Assembly (NCBI GenBank): GCA_027307115.1
Contig: DAHUXN010000060.1
Location: forward strand, 38,380-102,379
Origin: Acidobacteriota bacterium
Lineage (GTDB): Bacteria > Acidobacteriota > Terriglobia > Acidiferrales > UBA7541
Direction of reading: 5' to 3'
DNA: 64,000 bases
Both the position numbers and the translations under genes were made by a program. Under the pieces are notes generated by a model. That model was not told where the DNA came from, searched no databases, and worked only from the letters and a program-made list of their open reading frames with translations. Positions 9,589-19,433 of the stretch are shown piece by piece; the first letter of the stretch is position 1; the number at the start of each line of letters is the position of its first letter.

Positions 9589-10959
9589 TCAATCGCCTTC
9601 GACGGCAAGAGGTCTATCGCGCGTAATCCGTCCAGCGCGAGAAAACGACTTGCGGCCATTTCGCGCACTTATCAGCAGGTATGCCACCGCGACGACGCCG
9701 TACCCAAGCAACAGCGTATAAATAAGTCCCAAAATTCCTTCATCCGCGGAGAATCCACCGAACAACACAAACAAAACGTATCCGACATGCCAGTATAACG
9801 GCGCGCTTCCGCTCGCTGCCGCGCGTCGAAACCAGCCGAGAAACAGTCCCGCTGCAAACAAATATTCCACGAGGCTGACTATTCCGTTGTCCGCCATCAT
9901 TGACCCGACCAGCGTGGGCGCGGGAGTCTCCATGGGAAACGAATGAAAATCCGAATACACCATGAAGCCCAAGCCGCGAAACGGATGGTCCGGCTTACCT
10001 GGATAAATAAAGCGCGGCACCCAGCTGGTCAGCGCATACACGCCAACTTTCGAACCCTCGAATAAATATCGGTTGTCGGGCAGCGTATCCACGAACTGGC
10101 AATATCCGCGATACAGGCTATTGTCGCCCCAGCGCGTCGCAGCAGTCGCAGCCGCCATTTGCACCAGGTTGCTGACCGTCGCGGGCTTCCCTGGACGGTC
10201 GAGCACCTTGGGCAGAAACCACGTCTTGACTCCCATTCCCAAGAACGCAATGACCAGTGCCGCTGCAACCATTCGGAAATTGAGCAACGATTTAAAAAAC
10301 GAGCGGTTGTACACCAACAGGACCATTCCGGCCCATAGGATCGGCTCCTCCAGTCCGCCCTTATTCGTTCGCAGAAAAAACGACACAAACATCATCGCCG
10401 CCAGCACTGCGAAGAAGCGCTTTCTGTTCCGTCCAAGACTTGGCAGCGTCAATGCCATGCCGAAAACGGCGATATCCGCGCCGCGGTACCAAAAACCGCC
10501 AAAAGGGAGCGCTTGGCTTCTGAACGCATTCAAACTCGAATAGAAATTCGTCGCGCGCAACGCGCCAACCAGGTACAGCGCAACACCCGTCAGAACAAGC
10601 CCAACAATAGTGATGGCGATTCCGACCTCGCGAAGACGCAGCAGCCCCGCCGAATCGAGTGCACGAGCGACTGGGGCCGGTTTGAAATTAGCAACACACA
10701 GAGCCGCAATTAACACGAACAATGCGAAAACATGTATGGCAGTGGGATATATGCGGAAGTCCAACTCGCGATAGCCCAAAGGCAACGTACCTGGAGAAAA
10801 TACGTAGTGAAAGATCAATTCGATATTGTCCGTCAGCACCGCCATGCCCAGATACGCCATGCAGAATCCTTCCGCCGATGCGATTCCCCACCGCCGAATG
10901 ATGAAGACCATCAATGCGAGGTTAAGAAACGATAACGTCAGAAATTCAAACCATTCCAT
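9589..10959 (-). CDS. Wzy-like oligosaccharide repeat-unit polymerase
   Basis: A 456-residue polytopic membrane protein, about eleven hydrophobic segments, with no soluble domain. It has the features of O-antigen/EPS polymerases: poor overall conservation, a large periplasmic loop in the second half (between about residues 270 and 370), and a position between glycosyltransferase and flippase genes. It would polymerise undecaprenyl-PP-linked repeat units in the periplasm. The assignment rests on topology and context rather than on a sharp motif, so it is less certain than the O-antigen-ligase-like gene at 405. Confidence 0.72.
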   Translation of the reverse strand: MEWFEFLTLSFLNLALMVFIIRRWGIASAEGFCMAYLGMAVLTDNIELIFHYVFSPGTLPLGYRELDFRIYPTAIHVFALFVLIAALCVANFKPAPVARALDSAGLLRLREVGIAITIVGLVLTGVALYLVGALRATNFYSSLNAFRSQALPFGGFWYRGADIAVFGMALTLPSLGRNRKRFFAVLAAMMFVSFFLRTNKGGLEEPILWAGMVLLVYNRSFFKSLLNFRMVAAALVIAFLGMGVKTWFLPKVLDRPGKPATVSNLVQMAAATAATRWGDNSLYRGYCQFVDTLPDNRYLFEGSKVGVYALTSWVPRFIYPGKPDHPFRGLGFMVYSDFHSFPMETPAPTLVGSMMADNGIVSLVEYLFAAGLFLGWFRRAAASGSAPLYWHVGYVLFVLFGGFSADEGILGLIYTLLLGYGVVAVAYLLISARNGRKSFSRAGRITRDRPLAVEGD

Positions 10960-11002
10960 CGTAGGCGGGATTCACACTTGATTCAGATTTGGCCGTGTTT
11001 GA

Positions 11003-12472
11003 TCAGGCGGACAAAACTTCCATCCATCGCGATGATGCTCGTGAAGAAAGTTCCGAAACGATTGCGTCCGTGACTTTCTCCACGTTTGCTTCTTCGCAAA
11101 TCTGGGGCCGCCGAATCGGATCGCCCCATTCCGCTTCATGCGCCGTGGCCAGAAGTGACCACACCAACCGAAGCATCTGGCCGCGGTCAGGCTTGTTTCC
11201 GTGAATTGCATTCCTCAGAATCGCCGGCAGCTCCGCGATGCTCTTGCAGCGATAGACCAAATTGCCGAATCCGTAACACAGCGGGCCGAACGCGATCACC
11301 GGTTTTTCATACAAGATTGCTTCCCAGGCGCTGCTTCCCGTGATTGTCAGCACGGCGTCCGAGCGCTGAATCAGCTCGTGGCTGTCCACTGCAGGCGAAA
11401 GCAACTGAACATTGTGGATTTTTTGAATGTCTCGGTAGTATCCGAGATTCCTCTCCCCTTTCATTCCGGGATGCTCCTTCACAATCACGCGATATCCGGC
11501 GGGCACGCTTTTGCTGATGCTCTCAATCAGCGCCACCTGGTTTGTGAAAAAAGGCGCGCGAACATCCGTTGTAAATTCAGGCTGGACGTGCAGCGGGAAA
11601 TAGACTTTCGGCCCATCTGCAATCGTGCGTTCGAAAATCATCGCTTCGCTAGCCGCATGCCGCACAATCCGCATCGCGTCTTCCCAGATTGGCCGCCACG
11701 GTGAGGTGCCGTGATAAGACCCCACTTCGTACTGACCGTCCTCGACAAACGTCTGCAATCGAAACGGTATTCTCGACGCGCGTCGCCTTAATTCTCTGAA
11801 GTTCGGCGCCAACGGCGAGCGTTGCGCCCAGGCAAGGAATGGCGGCTTGGCTTTCTTCGCCCGGAAGTCACGAACAAACCGTTCTGCAATCTGTTCTTGC
11901 TCCGAAGAAAAACCACCGTTGCCCGCCGCTTCGAAGGCTCGCTCCATCGGCTCCCACACGCCGTCCGGCGCTCCAAGAAAAAACAACTTGTTGGCAACCG
12001 GCGTGGGATAAGGTACGAGGTATTGAATATTCATTCGCTGCGCCGCCCACCACGCGATCCATTCAGTAGCGCATGCTATTTCTCCCAAAATCGCGTTTGG
12101 CTGCATTCCTGTCAGCAAATCGTCCCAAAAAACGCGAACTGCCGCGAGGACTCGCAGCGCTCGCTCAAGCGGGTACCGCCGGACAATTCTGTCCGCTTGA
12201 ATCATTGTGTTCACGCTAATCACGCCGCCATCAGGTTCCATTGTCCGCAAAGACGCGAGGCATTCCTCCAGGTCCGAACCGGGAACGTTTCTCTTCAAGT
12301 GCGCCGCAAGATTGAACACGGCATCGAACGCTCTCGTCCTCTCGAGCGTCCTTGTCGCAGGCGACGTGAAAGCGATTGCGCTGACTTCACATCCGTGCCG
12401 GGCGCGCAAGACACGCGCAATTTGGGGAAAAAAGTAGCGATATTCTCCTTTACAAATCAGCAGGATTTTCAT
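11003..12472 (-). CDS. Capsule-synthesis-type glycosyl/glycerophosphate transferase
   Basis: A 489-residue cytoplasmic protein. The C-terminal half has the GT-B-like signature seen in capsule synthesis proteins (KpsC/KpsS-type) and CDP-glycerol transferases: VIVKEHPGMKG, then SDAVLTITGSSAWEAILY and KPVIAFGPLCYGF. The N-terminal half begins MKILLICKGEYRYFFPQIARV, a typical first Rossmann strand. It probably transfers a sugar (or glycerol phosphate) onto the growing glycan. The start ATG 12472 has no clear ribosome site. It lies 62 bp after the flippase gene and 43 bp before the polymerase gene. Confidence 0.75.
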   Translation of the reverse strand: MKILLICKGEYRYFFPQIARVLRARHGCEVSAIAFTSPATRTLERTRAFDAVFNLAAHLKRNVPGSDLEECLASLRTMEPDGGVISVNTMIQADRIVRRYPLERALRVLAAVRVFWDDLLTGMQPNAILGEIACATEWIAWWAAQRMNIQYLVPYPTPVANKLFFLGAPDGVWEPMERAFEAAGNGGFSSEQEQIAERFVRDFRAKKAKPPFLAWAQRSPLAPNFRELRRRASRIPFRLQTFVEDGQYEVGSYHGTSPWRPIWEDAMRIVRHAASEAMIFERTIADGPKVYFPLHVQPEFTTDVRAPFFTNQVALIESISKSVPAGYRVIVKEHPGMKGERNLGYYRDIQKIHNVQLLSPAVDSHELIQRSDAVLTITGSSAWEAILYEKPVIAFGPLCYGFGNLVYRCKSIAELPAILRNAIHGNKPDRGQMLRLVWSLLATAHEAEWGDPIRRPQICEEANVEKVTDAIVSELSSRASSRWMEVLSA

Positions 12473-12534
12473 TGCAGACGAAAATCAGCGTAAGAGTGTC
12501 GGCGCCGATCCTGGCAACCGCGGAAATCACGGTT

Positions 12535-14100
12535 TCAAAATATCGCGTGTCTCACCACTTGCAATTCTCTCCATGTGACGTATTGAGTTGCCACCAAACC
12601 AAGCAGAAACACGCCCGCGCCACATCCGATTCTTAAAGCTTCTCCTGCGATGCCGCTGGTACCACTACGCCATAAAATCGCCATGGCATAGACCCCTACG
12701 AAGGCTGCTCCGGTTTGCAACAGCCACGCCGGTTCAAAAGTTTCCCGGAACAATTTCCAATGCATGCCAATCAGGACGAACGCGCCCGCGGCGGTGACAA
12801 TCAATTGGCTAATTGCCGCGCCCGCAATACCGAGTCGCGGCAGCAAGGCGACGTCGACCAGGACAATCGCTACTCCGCTGAGCACCCAGAAAATCGTCGT
12901 AGACCACACGCGCATTCTCACGTTCAGAATCACGACGTACAGCAACACCATGGCCATGAAAATTCCCTGCACTCCTAGTATCGCCAGCGTCGTGCTTCCC
13001 AATGCAAAATCTCGCGGTGCCACCAGCCGCAGCGTTTCATGCGGAAATGCGGCCAAAAGTCCTGCTGCTCCCACGGCAAACCCCAGTACGAATTTCTGCA
13101 CTCCCGCAAAGCGCCGTCGAAACGATTCCCCGTGCTGCATATCATGGAGCGCAGACAGCTCGGGAAACAGAACGTCGTTGATCGGCCCTGTCAAAAAAAA
13201 TACCAGCGCCGACACAGCGAAACAGGCGCTGTAAATCCCCACTTGCTTCAGTCCCAGATAGTAGCTCACCAGATATTTATCCGCGCCCAACGATACCGTC
13301 GACGCCAGAACCCCCGGCAACAACGGCAGCCCGTACAGCGTGTATTTCGAAAGAACCTTGCGGCTTGGACTCGTGAAGCGGAAACCATGACGAATCGCCA
13401 AATAAAACATTCCGCCGCCGACACCGCAAATGCTCACCACAAGATATGTTGCGCCCGCCGCAGTCACGCTCCTCAACCACCAGGCAATGCAGATTATGGC
13501 CAGTGTTTCCGGGATTAGGCGCGCAAGGCACAAATATGCCCAAGCTCGATTGAGCCGCCGGGCACGCAGGAGATTCTTCAGTTCCTCGAAGAGCGAATCA
13601 AAGATCAGCGCCACCGCCAACAACAGCACAATCCCGCGTCCACGGCTGGATTTGAAAATGACGGCGCTCATTTCACCGGAAACACAGATGAACAGAACCG
13701 CCAAAAGAATCGAAGCCCCGCCGACCATCGCCAACACGGTTGTGAATGCTTGGTTCACTTCGCCGCGTTCTCGCTCGCCGCTCAAAAAGCGCATCATCGA
13801 CGACCCACAGTTCAACGTCGAAATCGTCATCGCCGAACTCAGCGTCACCAGAAACAGCGACCACACGCCGAACCCCTTGGGTCCCAGCGCGCGCGTCAAA
13901 ATCACCAGCCACAAATATGTCCGCGCCTTTTGGAACGGGATCGGCACATTCGACAACACGATGTCGCGAACAAATTTGCGACTCGCGGACTTGCCACTTT
14001 CTGCGTTGACGCCCTCCAGCCCAACGCCGTGTTCAATGCCCGGAGCAAGGGCGATCGTCGCGTCTCTGCCAATGCCCACTGTCGATGTTTCCGAGTTCAC
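12535..14100 (-). CDS. Wzx-type polysaccharide flippase (MOP superfamily)
   Basis: A polytopic membrane protein with about 12-14 hydrophobic segments of the MATE/MOP fold, which flips lipid-linked repeat units to the periplasm. The start is placed at GTG 14100: it makes a 4-bp GTGA overlap with the upstream asparagine-synthase-like gene and has AGGTGA four bases before it, whereas the ATG at 14154 would lie 58 bp inside that gene. With this start the protein is 521 residues, with a hydrophilic N-terminal tail of about 50 residues before the first membrane segment, somewhat longer than typical Wzx. Confidence 0.88.
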   Translation of the reverse strand: MNSETSTVGIGRDATIALAPGIEHGVGLEGVNAESGKSASRKFVRDIVLSNVPIPFQKARTYLWLVILTRALGPKGFGVWSLFLVTLSSAMTISTLNCGSSMMRFLSGERERGEVNQAFTTVLAMVGGASILLAVLFICVSGEMSAVIFKSSRGRGIVLLLAVALIFDSLFEELKNLLRARRLNRAWAYLCLARLIPETLAIICIAWWLRSVTAAGATYLVVSICGVGGGMFYLAIRHGFRFTSPSRKVLSKYTLYGLPLLPGVLASTVSLGADKYLVSYYLGLKQVGIYSACFAVSALVFFLTGPINDVLFPELSALHDMQHGESFRRRFAGVQKFVLGFAVGAAGLLAAFPHETLRLVAPRDFALGSTTLAILGVQGIFMAMVLLYVVILNVRMRVWSTTIFWVLSGVAIVLVDVALLPRLGIAGAAISQLIVTAAGAFVLIGMHWKLFRETFEPAWLLQTGAAFVGVYAMAILWRSGTSGIAGEALRIGCGAGVFLLGLVATQYVTWRELQVVRHAIF

Positions 14101-16073
14101 GCCGTCACCTGGGCGTAGGAGCTCGCGACCTTCGTCGCGTACGTGCGACTCCATGACTCCAGTGCTGCAAGTCGCGAAATAAATTTGCAGTCTACGCCGC
14201 CCGCGTTCTGCGCGAACGATTCCATCTGTCGAAATAAGTAAGCTTCGTCCACATAATCGAATAGGTCAGGCGCGCTCGCGATCACGCTCGGCGCTCTAAG
14301 CAATTCGCGAAAGTACGCTCCCAGGCTTCCATTCAAGAGAAGTCGCTCCATTGATTTCGTGCCGGCGACGCTCTTGCGATGGAACGCGACTGACCGATCT
14401 TCGACGCCGGCCAACTGCCGGCGCCTGAATTGCTCGCGGATAATATGTTTGGGTTCACGATGGACTGCCCGCTCGGAATCAGGAAGGCTCGCAAAGAAAT
14501 TGACCACGCGCGAATCGAGAAACGGCATTGCTGCGTCGCCTCCCGCCAATCGAAGCGCGTGAAAGACGAGCCGCGTGTCCAGATGGAGCATCACCATGTC
14601 CATGCTCATGTCGATCATGTCGCGGTAGAAAGTCTCAGCGCGCATTTCGAAGACGACCGGCTCGATGAAATGCGAAGAGTACCAGTCGGCCACGCATTCG
14701 AATCCCTCAGCCGTGAACGCTGGGAAATACGTCTTTGATCGGCCTGGCATTTCTCCATATCCGAATACGCGTCCCTCGTAAAACCGCTGTTCGCCGGCCA
14801 TGCCACCCAACAGACTTTCCACCATCAAGCCCACGCGTGTCCCTGCAATTGCCGCAATGCTGCGAACGAGTGATCTTCCAGCGACGCCGGACTGAGATGG
14901 TGCTATCTTCTGCAAAAGGGGCAGCGCGCGACGAAATGCCGGAGAATAAAACAGCCGTCGCGCCCGGTAACCCAGCGACGGCAATGTGTAGTTATTGTCG
15001 GCGAGCGTATCGGCCATTTGTCCCGAGAAGGCGCTGTATCCCTCACCCAGCCGCGCTTCCAGACGCCGCCCAAACCGAAGAAACAGAGGCAGTGTCAGCC
15101 GCGTTCCGCCTGACCACGATTCCGCACACAATGACCACTCTTCCGGCAAAGCCTCGTCGAATGGGTCCAGCGTGATTTCCTCGTGGTCAATTGCCAGCGC
15201 GTGCGCCAACTTCCGTGCCTTCCGAATTTCGTCCTCGCCATCTACATTACCCGCCACCGTTCCCGTGATTGCGACCGTGTTCTGACCGCCGCGATTTCTC
15301 AAAATATTCGCAAGCAATGCCGAGTCGACACCGCCCGAAAGCAGCAGACCCGCTTGCGGCGTCGCGCGTGTTTCGACCGCCTGTTCAAGCACCGGATACA
15401 TCTCCTCAATCGCTTTCGCCCCTGAAGAAAACTCCCAGCTCCGCGACGGCCGCCAATATCGTTCGCCTGCAATCCGCAATTCGTCTCCATCCGTCCTTAT
15501 CTGCAAAAATCGCGCGCGTCCTACGGTTCTGATTTCCTCCCACAGCGTAAACGGAGCGGGAACGAATCCCTCCTGACCCAGGAAAAATGCAACCGCACGA
15601 GCATCGAATTCCACGGTGTCATCAAGCAGCAAAGCAGCATGCGAGGCAAACGTCAGCCCACCAGCTCCCTGGCGAATAAACACATCGTCGCAGCCGTACT
15701 TGTCCACCACCAAAAATACGCTTTGGTTTCGTGGATCTCGCAAGACCACCGAAAAATTTCCTTCGAGCACCGCAAACGCTTGCGTTCCGTGCTTTTCATA
15801 AAGCCGGCAAATGCAAGTGGGAATCCGTGAGCGACTAACCTGGCTTACTTCCGTGTCCCGCCCGAAATCAGAGTCGCTCGCGACGAACGGGCGGCCCCAA
15901 ACAAACGCCGCGAGCCCGTCCGGCCGCTCGTCCAGCGTGTGCCAGGAACACTGCCCGCTATTTCGCTGTGCCTGAACTCCCAGTAAGACGTTTTGTTCCT
16001 TGCTATTCCAAATCAAATCGCCGCGCAACTCTGTTGCCAGCGTTGTCCCGCGTCGACGCGAGCGCGCACCCAT
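14097..16073 (-). CDS. Asparagine-synthase-like protein lacking the glutaminase cysteine
   Basis: About 658 residues from ATG 16073. The C-terminal synthetase domain is intact, with the PP-loop SGGVDSALLANIL (near residue 246) and an acidic segment GEDEIRKARKLA after it. The N-terminal region keeps an Ntn-like outline (YEKHGTQAFAVLEGNFSVVL, LVVDKYGCDDVF) but has no Met-Cys start, so the glutaminase nucleophile appears absent. Family members of this kind (beta-lactam synthetases, lasso-peptide cyclases) use ATP to activate a carboxylate with ammonia or an internal amine. An upstream in-frame start at 16232 would overlap neuB by 113 bp and still lacks Cys2. Its place between neuB and wzx suggests a glycan-modifying role, inferred. 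Confidence 0.78.
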   Translation of the reverse strand: MGARSRRRGTTLATELRGDLIWNSKEQNVLLGVQAQRNSGQCSWHTLDERPDGLAAFVWGRPFVASDSDFGRDTEVSQVSRSRIPTCICRLYEKHGTQAFAVLEGNFSVVLRDPRNQSVFLVVDKYGCDDVFIRQGAGGLTFASHAALLLDDTVEFDARAVAFFLGQEGFVPAPFTLWEEIRTVGRARFLQIRTDGDELRIAGERYWRPSRSWEFSSGAKAIEEMYPVLEQAVETRATPQAGLLLSGGVDSALLANILRNRGGQNTVAITGTVAGNVDGEDEIRKARKLAHALAIDHEEITLDPFDEALPEEWSLCAESWSGGTRLTLPLFLRFGRRLEARLGEGYSAFSGQMADTLADNNYTLPSLGYRARRLFYSPAFRRALPLLQKIAPSQSGVAGRSLVRSIAAIAGTRVGLMVESLLGGMAGEQRFYEGRVFGYGEMPGRSKTYFPAFTAEGFECVADWYSSHFIEPVVFEMRAETFYRDMIDMSMDMVMLHLDTRLVFHALRLAGGDAAMPFLDSRVVNFFASLPDSERAVHREPKHIIREQFRRRQLAGVEDRSVAFHRKSVAGTKSMERLLLNGSLGAYFRELLRAPSVIASAPDLFDYVDEAYLFRQMESFAQNAGGVDCKFISRLAALESWSRTYATKVASSYAQVTA

Positions 16074-16119
16074 CGCACCCCAAAACGCAGGAAATCTGCC
16101 GTTGAACTTGGGCCAAGTT

Positions 16120-17292
16120 TCAGACAAGGTAGCTTTTTTTCGAACGCGCCCCGTATGTTCGCTCGTCCAAGCATTCCCATCGCGCCCTTTGCGATTCCGA
16201 ATTCGATGGAAACGAAAGCACGGATTTCTCAAACGCCGCCCACGTCAAATGCTGGCCCTTTGGCACGGAGCACCGCAGATGCCGTCCCAATATTTTCTCT
16301 ATCTCAAAAGGCAAGATCGCATCCACTGGCGCGGGGCGCAGTACTTCGATGTCGCTTCTTTCAATTCTTGCGCCGGCCGTCAGGTCGTGGCTTGCCCGCA
16401 GGCACCGTCGTTGGAGGATCACCGTGTCTTGCTCGTTTTTTGCAACGAATTTGACCGTCGAACCCAGTGCGCGCTCTAACTCTCGCGTCCGCACCACCAT
16501 TTCGTGCCAGCTCTCTGGCGTCATTGAAAAAGGATGGTCAGGCCCCTCTCGCCTCGTGTCGTCCGTAAAATGTTTTTCTATGATCCGTCCGCCCAGCGCA
16601 ACGGCCCCAAGCACGGTCGCGCATCCCGGCGTGTGATCGGAAAGGCCTACGACCACATCCGGAAACATCGCCTGATATGTCCGCAGCACATTCAGGTGAA
16701 TGTTGTCGAAGCTTTCCGTGCTCCCCGTGTAATTCGTGTTGCATTGCAAAAGCGCCAGGCGCGGATTGACGGCTTGCAGCGCTTCCATCGCTCTCCGCAC
16801 GTCGCTCATGTCCGAAGCGCCGCTCGACAAAATCACAGGCTTCTGCTTGCTAGCGACGATTGCGAGCATTTCGGGCCAAGTAATGTCCCCCGAACCGATT
16901 TTGTAAGCGCGTACGTAGGGATCCAGCATGTTGACGGCCTCGAAATCATACGGCGTCGACAGGAACTCGATTCCTTCGTCGTCGCAACATGCCCTTAAAT
17001 CCGGCGTCCACTCCCACGGCAATGATGCATCCTCATAAACTTCGCAAACCGATTTGCGCCACGTCGCTTGGTGCGAGAATTTTCCGCTCAGCGCGCGAAA
17101 ACCGTAATCGCTCACAATCTTCGGCGCGCGGAAATGTTGAAATTTTGCTGCGTCCGCGCCTGCTTGTTTTGCCAATCGGATTAATTTGAATGCCCGTTCC
17201 AGCGAGCCATCGTGGTTCGCGGAAATATCTGCAATGAAATAAGTCGGGTAGCCGTCCCCCACGTGACGCTCACCGATTTGAAAGCTGCGCAT
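16120..17292 (-). CDS. neuB: NeuB-family nonulosonate (sialic/pseudaminic/legionaminic-type acid) synthase
   Basis: A 390-residue enzyme that condenses PEP with an N-acylated hexosamine to make a nine-carbon acid. The TIM-barrel shows FIADISANHDGS, KFQHF, YKIGSGDITW, LSSGASDMSDV, LLQCNTNY and IIEKHFTDDT, and the C-terminal SAF/antifreeze-like domain is present (ASHDLTAGARIERSDIEVLRP). It is about 30-40 residues longer than usual because of a basic, low-complexity C-terminal tail. Its start overlaps the GT4 gene by 23 bp. Together with the PseB, DegT, GNAT and cytidylyltransferase genes upstream it points to a nonulosonic acid in the glycan; which isomer is unknown. Confidence 0.9.
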   Translation of the reverse strand: MRSFQIGERHVGDGYPTYFIADISANHDGSLERAFKLIRLAKQAGADAAKFQHFRAPKIVSDYGFRALSGKFSHQATWRKSVCEVYEDASLPWEWTPDLRACCDDEGIEFLSTPYDFEAVNMLDPYVRAYKIGSGDITWPEMLAIVASKQKPVILSSGASDMSDVRRAMEALQAVNPRLALLQCNTNYTGSTESFDNIHLNVLRTYQAMFPDVVVGLSDHTPGCATVLGAVALGGRIIEKHFTDDTRREGPDHPFSMTPESWHEMVVRTRELERALGSTVKFVAKNEQDTVILQRRCLRASHDLTAGARIERSDIEVLRPAPVDAILPFEIEKILGRHLRCSVPKGQHLTWAAFEKSVLSFPSNSESQRARWECLDERTYGARSKKSYLV

Positions 17293-18433
17293 ACGTTTTC
17301 ACCTCCTTGACCACTGTGGGGAAAAGTAATTTGTCGTACGCCGCCAGAAGCTTCCTGAAATTCAATTCCCAGTTCGCACGTGACCGCACGGCTTCCGCAT
17401 TCGTCTTGCCCATTGCGGCACGCAGCTGGTTTTCGTCCAGGGCTTCGAGAACTGTCGCAGTTAAGGCATCCGCATTCCCCGCTGGATAAAGCCACCCGTT
17501 TTCTTGATGAATCACCCACTCTCGATTTCCGAATCCATCCGTCACAATCACCGGCAAGCCGCACCCCATCGCTTGCAGCAAACTGATTGAGCTCCCATCG
17601 CAGTACGCAGCGCTCACATACAAATCCGCTTCCGCGAAATAATCAGCCAATGTGTCCTCCTCCACCTGACCTGCGAGGTGAATTTTCCCCTTCAGCCCGC
17701 TGGCTCCAATGAAGGCTTCCACTTGCCGCCGCAAACTCCCATCGCCCAGCATCAGTACGCGCACATCGGAACGCTTTGCCAGCACGCGTCGTATTGCATC
17801 GAGAAAAATCATCGTGCCGTAGCTCGCTTCAAATGACCGCGTGCTGATAACGACCCGGCACCTATCCCATCCCAGTTTCTGGCGCAATCTCAGCTCAGAG
17901 ACTTTCGACTGAAACACGCCGCAATCAATTCCATACGGGAACGTAACGATTCGCTCTTGCGGCAGCTGTCCCAGCGCCGAAATGCGTTCTTGAACCGCTT
18001 CGCAATCTCCCAACGCTATGTCCGCGCGCCGCAAAGTGAATTTCGTTATCCACCGCGTCCATGCCGACTTTTCCGCCACTGCCAGCACATCCGATCCCCA
18101 GGACATGATCAGCAAAGGATGAAAACCGGAAATTGCCGCAAAGAATGCGCCCGTTTGCACTGGTCCTGCGTGAACAATCTCAGGCTGTACCTGGCGCATA
18201 ACGCAGCGAAAACGCAACGCCGCGCGAATCCAATTTTGATTTCCGGGCGAAATCGGATTCCGGCTCAGCGGTGCGAGCGGGTGAATTCCTTTGGGCAACG
18301 ATTTCGATTCGCGTCGCCAGGAATCTGCGGCGCAGGGCAAATGCCAAGCTTCGTGTCCCGATTCTGCAAGTTTCTGCAGGAATCTCCTGTCATGCGTTGA
18401 GTAGCCCTCCGAAACGTAGAGAATTCGCGCCAT
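17270..18433 (-). CDS. Glycosyltransferase family 4
   Basis: A 387-residue GT-B retaining glycosyltransferase. It shows the glycine/histidine-containing N-terminal acceptor domain and the C-terminal EX7E-type donor site region: LYVSAAYCDGSSISLLQAMG followed by GLPVIVTDGFGNREWV. RSFEASYGTMIFLDAI marks the inter-domain region. It probably adds a hexose or aminosugar to the repeat unit. It is only 2 bp from the RmlD-like gene upstream and overlaps neuB downstream by 23 bp, so the three are likely expressed together. Confidence 0.92.
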   Translation of the reverse strand: MARILYVSEGYSTHDRRFLQKLAESGHEAWHLPCAADSWRRESKSLPKGIHPLAPLSRNPISPGNQNWIRAALRFRCVMRQVQPEIVHAGPVQTGAFFAAISGFHPLLIMSWGSDVLAVAEKSAWTRWITKFTLRRADIALGDCEAVQERISALGQLPQERIVTFPYGIDCGVFQSKVSELRLRQKLGWDRCRVVISTRSFEASYGTMIFLDAIRRVLAKRSDVRVLMLGDGSLRRQVEAFIGASGLKGKIHLAGQVEEDTLADYFAEADLYVSAAYCDGSSISLLQAMGCGLPVIVTDGFGNREWVIHQENGWLYPAGNADALTATVLEALDENQLRAAMGKTNAEAVRSRANWELNFRKLLAAYDKLLFPTVVKEVKTYAQLSNR

Positions 18434-18435
18434 CG

Positions 18436-19389
18436 TTACCGTGCGCTGAGCGCCTGAGGCGCCTTCGAGCCGCTTCCCTTCAGCGTCGCCAGATAATCCA
18501 TGTAATCAATACCCAGCGATTGTTTGAACGATTGCAGCCCCTCTTCCACCGAGGGCATTCCTCTGCCCAAAAAATGGGCGAGCTTGCCGACCGCGAGCGT
18601 TGTGTTCCTTGGACGCTGCGCCTTGAATCCAAAATCCTCGACCAGCTCTGGGCGCGCTTCGTCAGCTTGGAGTCCAAAAACCTTCGCAATCAACAAGGCA
18701 AATTCATATTTCGAACATTCATCTCTCGCCGCCGCATGGAACACGCCCTTTGCTCCGTGCGCAATCAAATCCAAAATGATTCTTCCGAGATGATCCGTGA
18801 GAAGTGGGTTGAACCTGACATCGGCAAACGCCGGCAGCCGCTCGCCTCGCGCAAGTTTCTCGAGCATCCATTCGGCAAGACTCAGCTTCGGTTTGAAATT
18901 CCGCCCATAGAAATTCGTTCGCAGAATCAGCGCGTCGGGAAGAAGGCCCGTCGCTGCTGCTTCAGCAGCCAGCTTCGTTCGCGCGTATTCGTTCACGGGC
19001 GCCGGCAGGTCGTCCTCGCTGTAATGCCCGCAAGTCCCATCGAATACGGAGTCGGTGGAGATAAAGACAAACCGAGCTCCGCGCTGTACGCACCATTGCG
19101 CCAAAATCCGCGTTGCGTCCACATTCATTAAGTGCGCGACGTCTGGCTCACGTTCGCACCTTTCCACATCCGTCATCGCGGCGCAGTGGACAATCACATC
19201 GGGACGCCGCTCGTCTAAACATCGCGCAGTGATCTCCGCATTCGCCAAGTCGACGCGATCCATCGCGCAGCCAGAAGGAATAGCCGTGCAGGAGCGCGAC
19301 CAGCCAATCACTTCGTAGGACCCCGCCGTCTGCCGGATCAAATTCGACCCGAGCAATCCCGTCGCGCCCGTTATCAATAGCCTAGCCAT
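18436..19389 (-). CDS. RmlD-like sugar-nucleotide reductase (SDR)
   Basis: A 317-residue extended short-chain dehydrogenase. It has the NAD(P)-binding GATGLLGSNLIRQ at the N-terminus, the VIVHCAAMTDVERCE block and the catalytic YARTKLAAE (YxxxK). The layout is that of dTDP-4-dehydrorhamnose reductases, but no rmlA, rmlB or rmlC homologue is visible, so it may reduce another 4-keto sugar nucleotide, for example a product of the PseB-type dehydratase in the same cluster. It is separated by 44 bp from the next SDR gene. Confidence 0.82.
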   Translation of the reverse strand: MARLLITGATGLLGSNLIRQTAGSYEVIGWSRSCTAIPSGCAMDRVDLANAEITARCLDERRPDVIVHCAAMTDVERCEREPDVAHLMNVDATRILAQWCVQRGARFVFISTDSVFDGTCGHYSEDDLPAPVNEYARTKLAAEAAATGLLPDALILRTNFYGRNFKPKLSLAEWMLEKLARGERLPAFADVRFNPLLTDHLGRIILDLIAHGAKGVFHAAARDECSKYEFALLIAKVFGLQADEARPELVEDFGFKAQRPRNTTLAVGKLAHFLGRGMPSVEEGLQSFKQSLGIDYMDYLATLKGSGSKAPQALSAR

Positions 19390-19433
19390 AGCTTCGCCAT
19401 GAAAAAGCGCAGGAGAACAGTTGGAAGGAATAC

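Noticed and set aside
16074..16232. N-terminal extension of the asparagine-synthase-like gene
   Set aside because: It overlaps neuB by 113 bp and has no family similarity; ATG 16073 is preferred.
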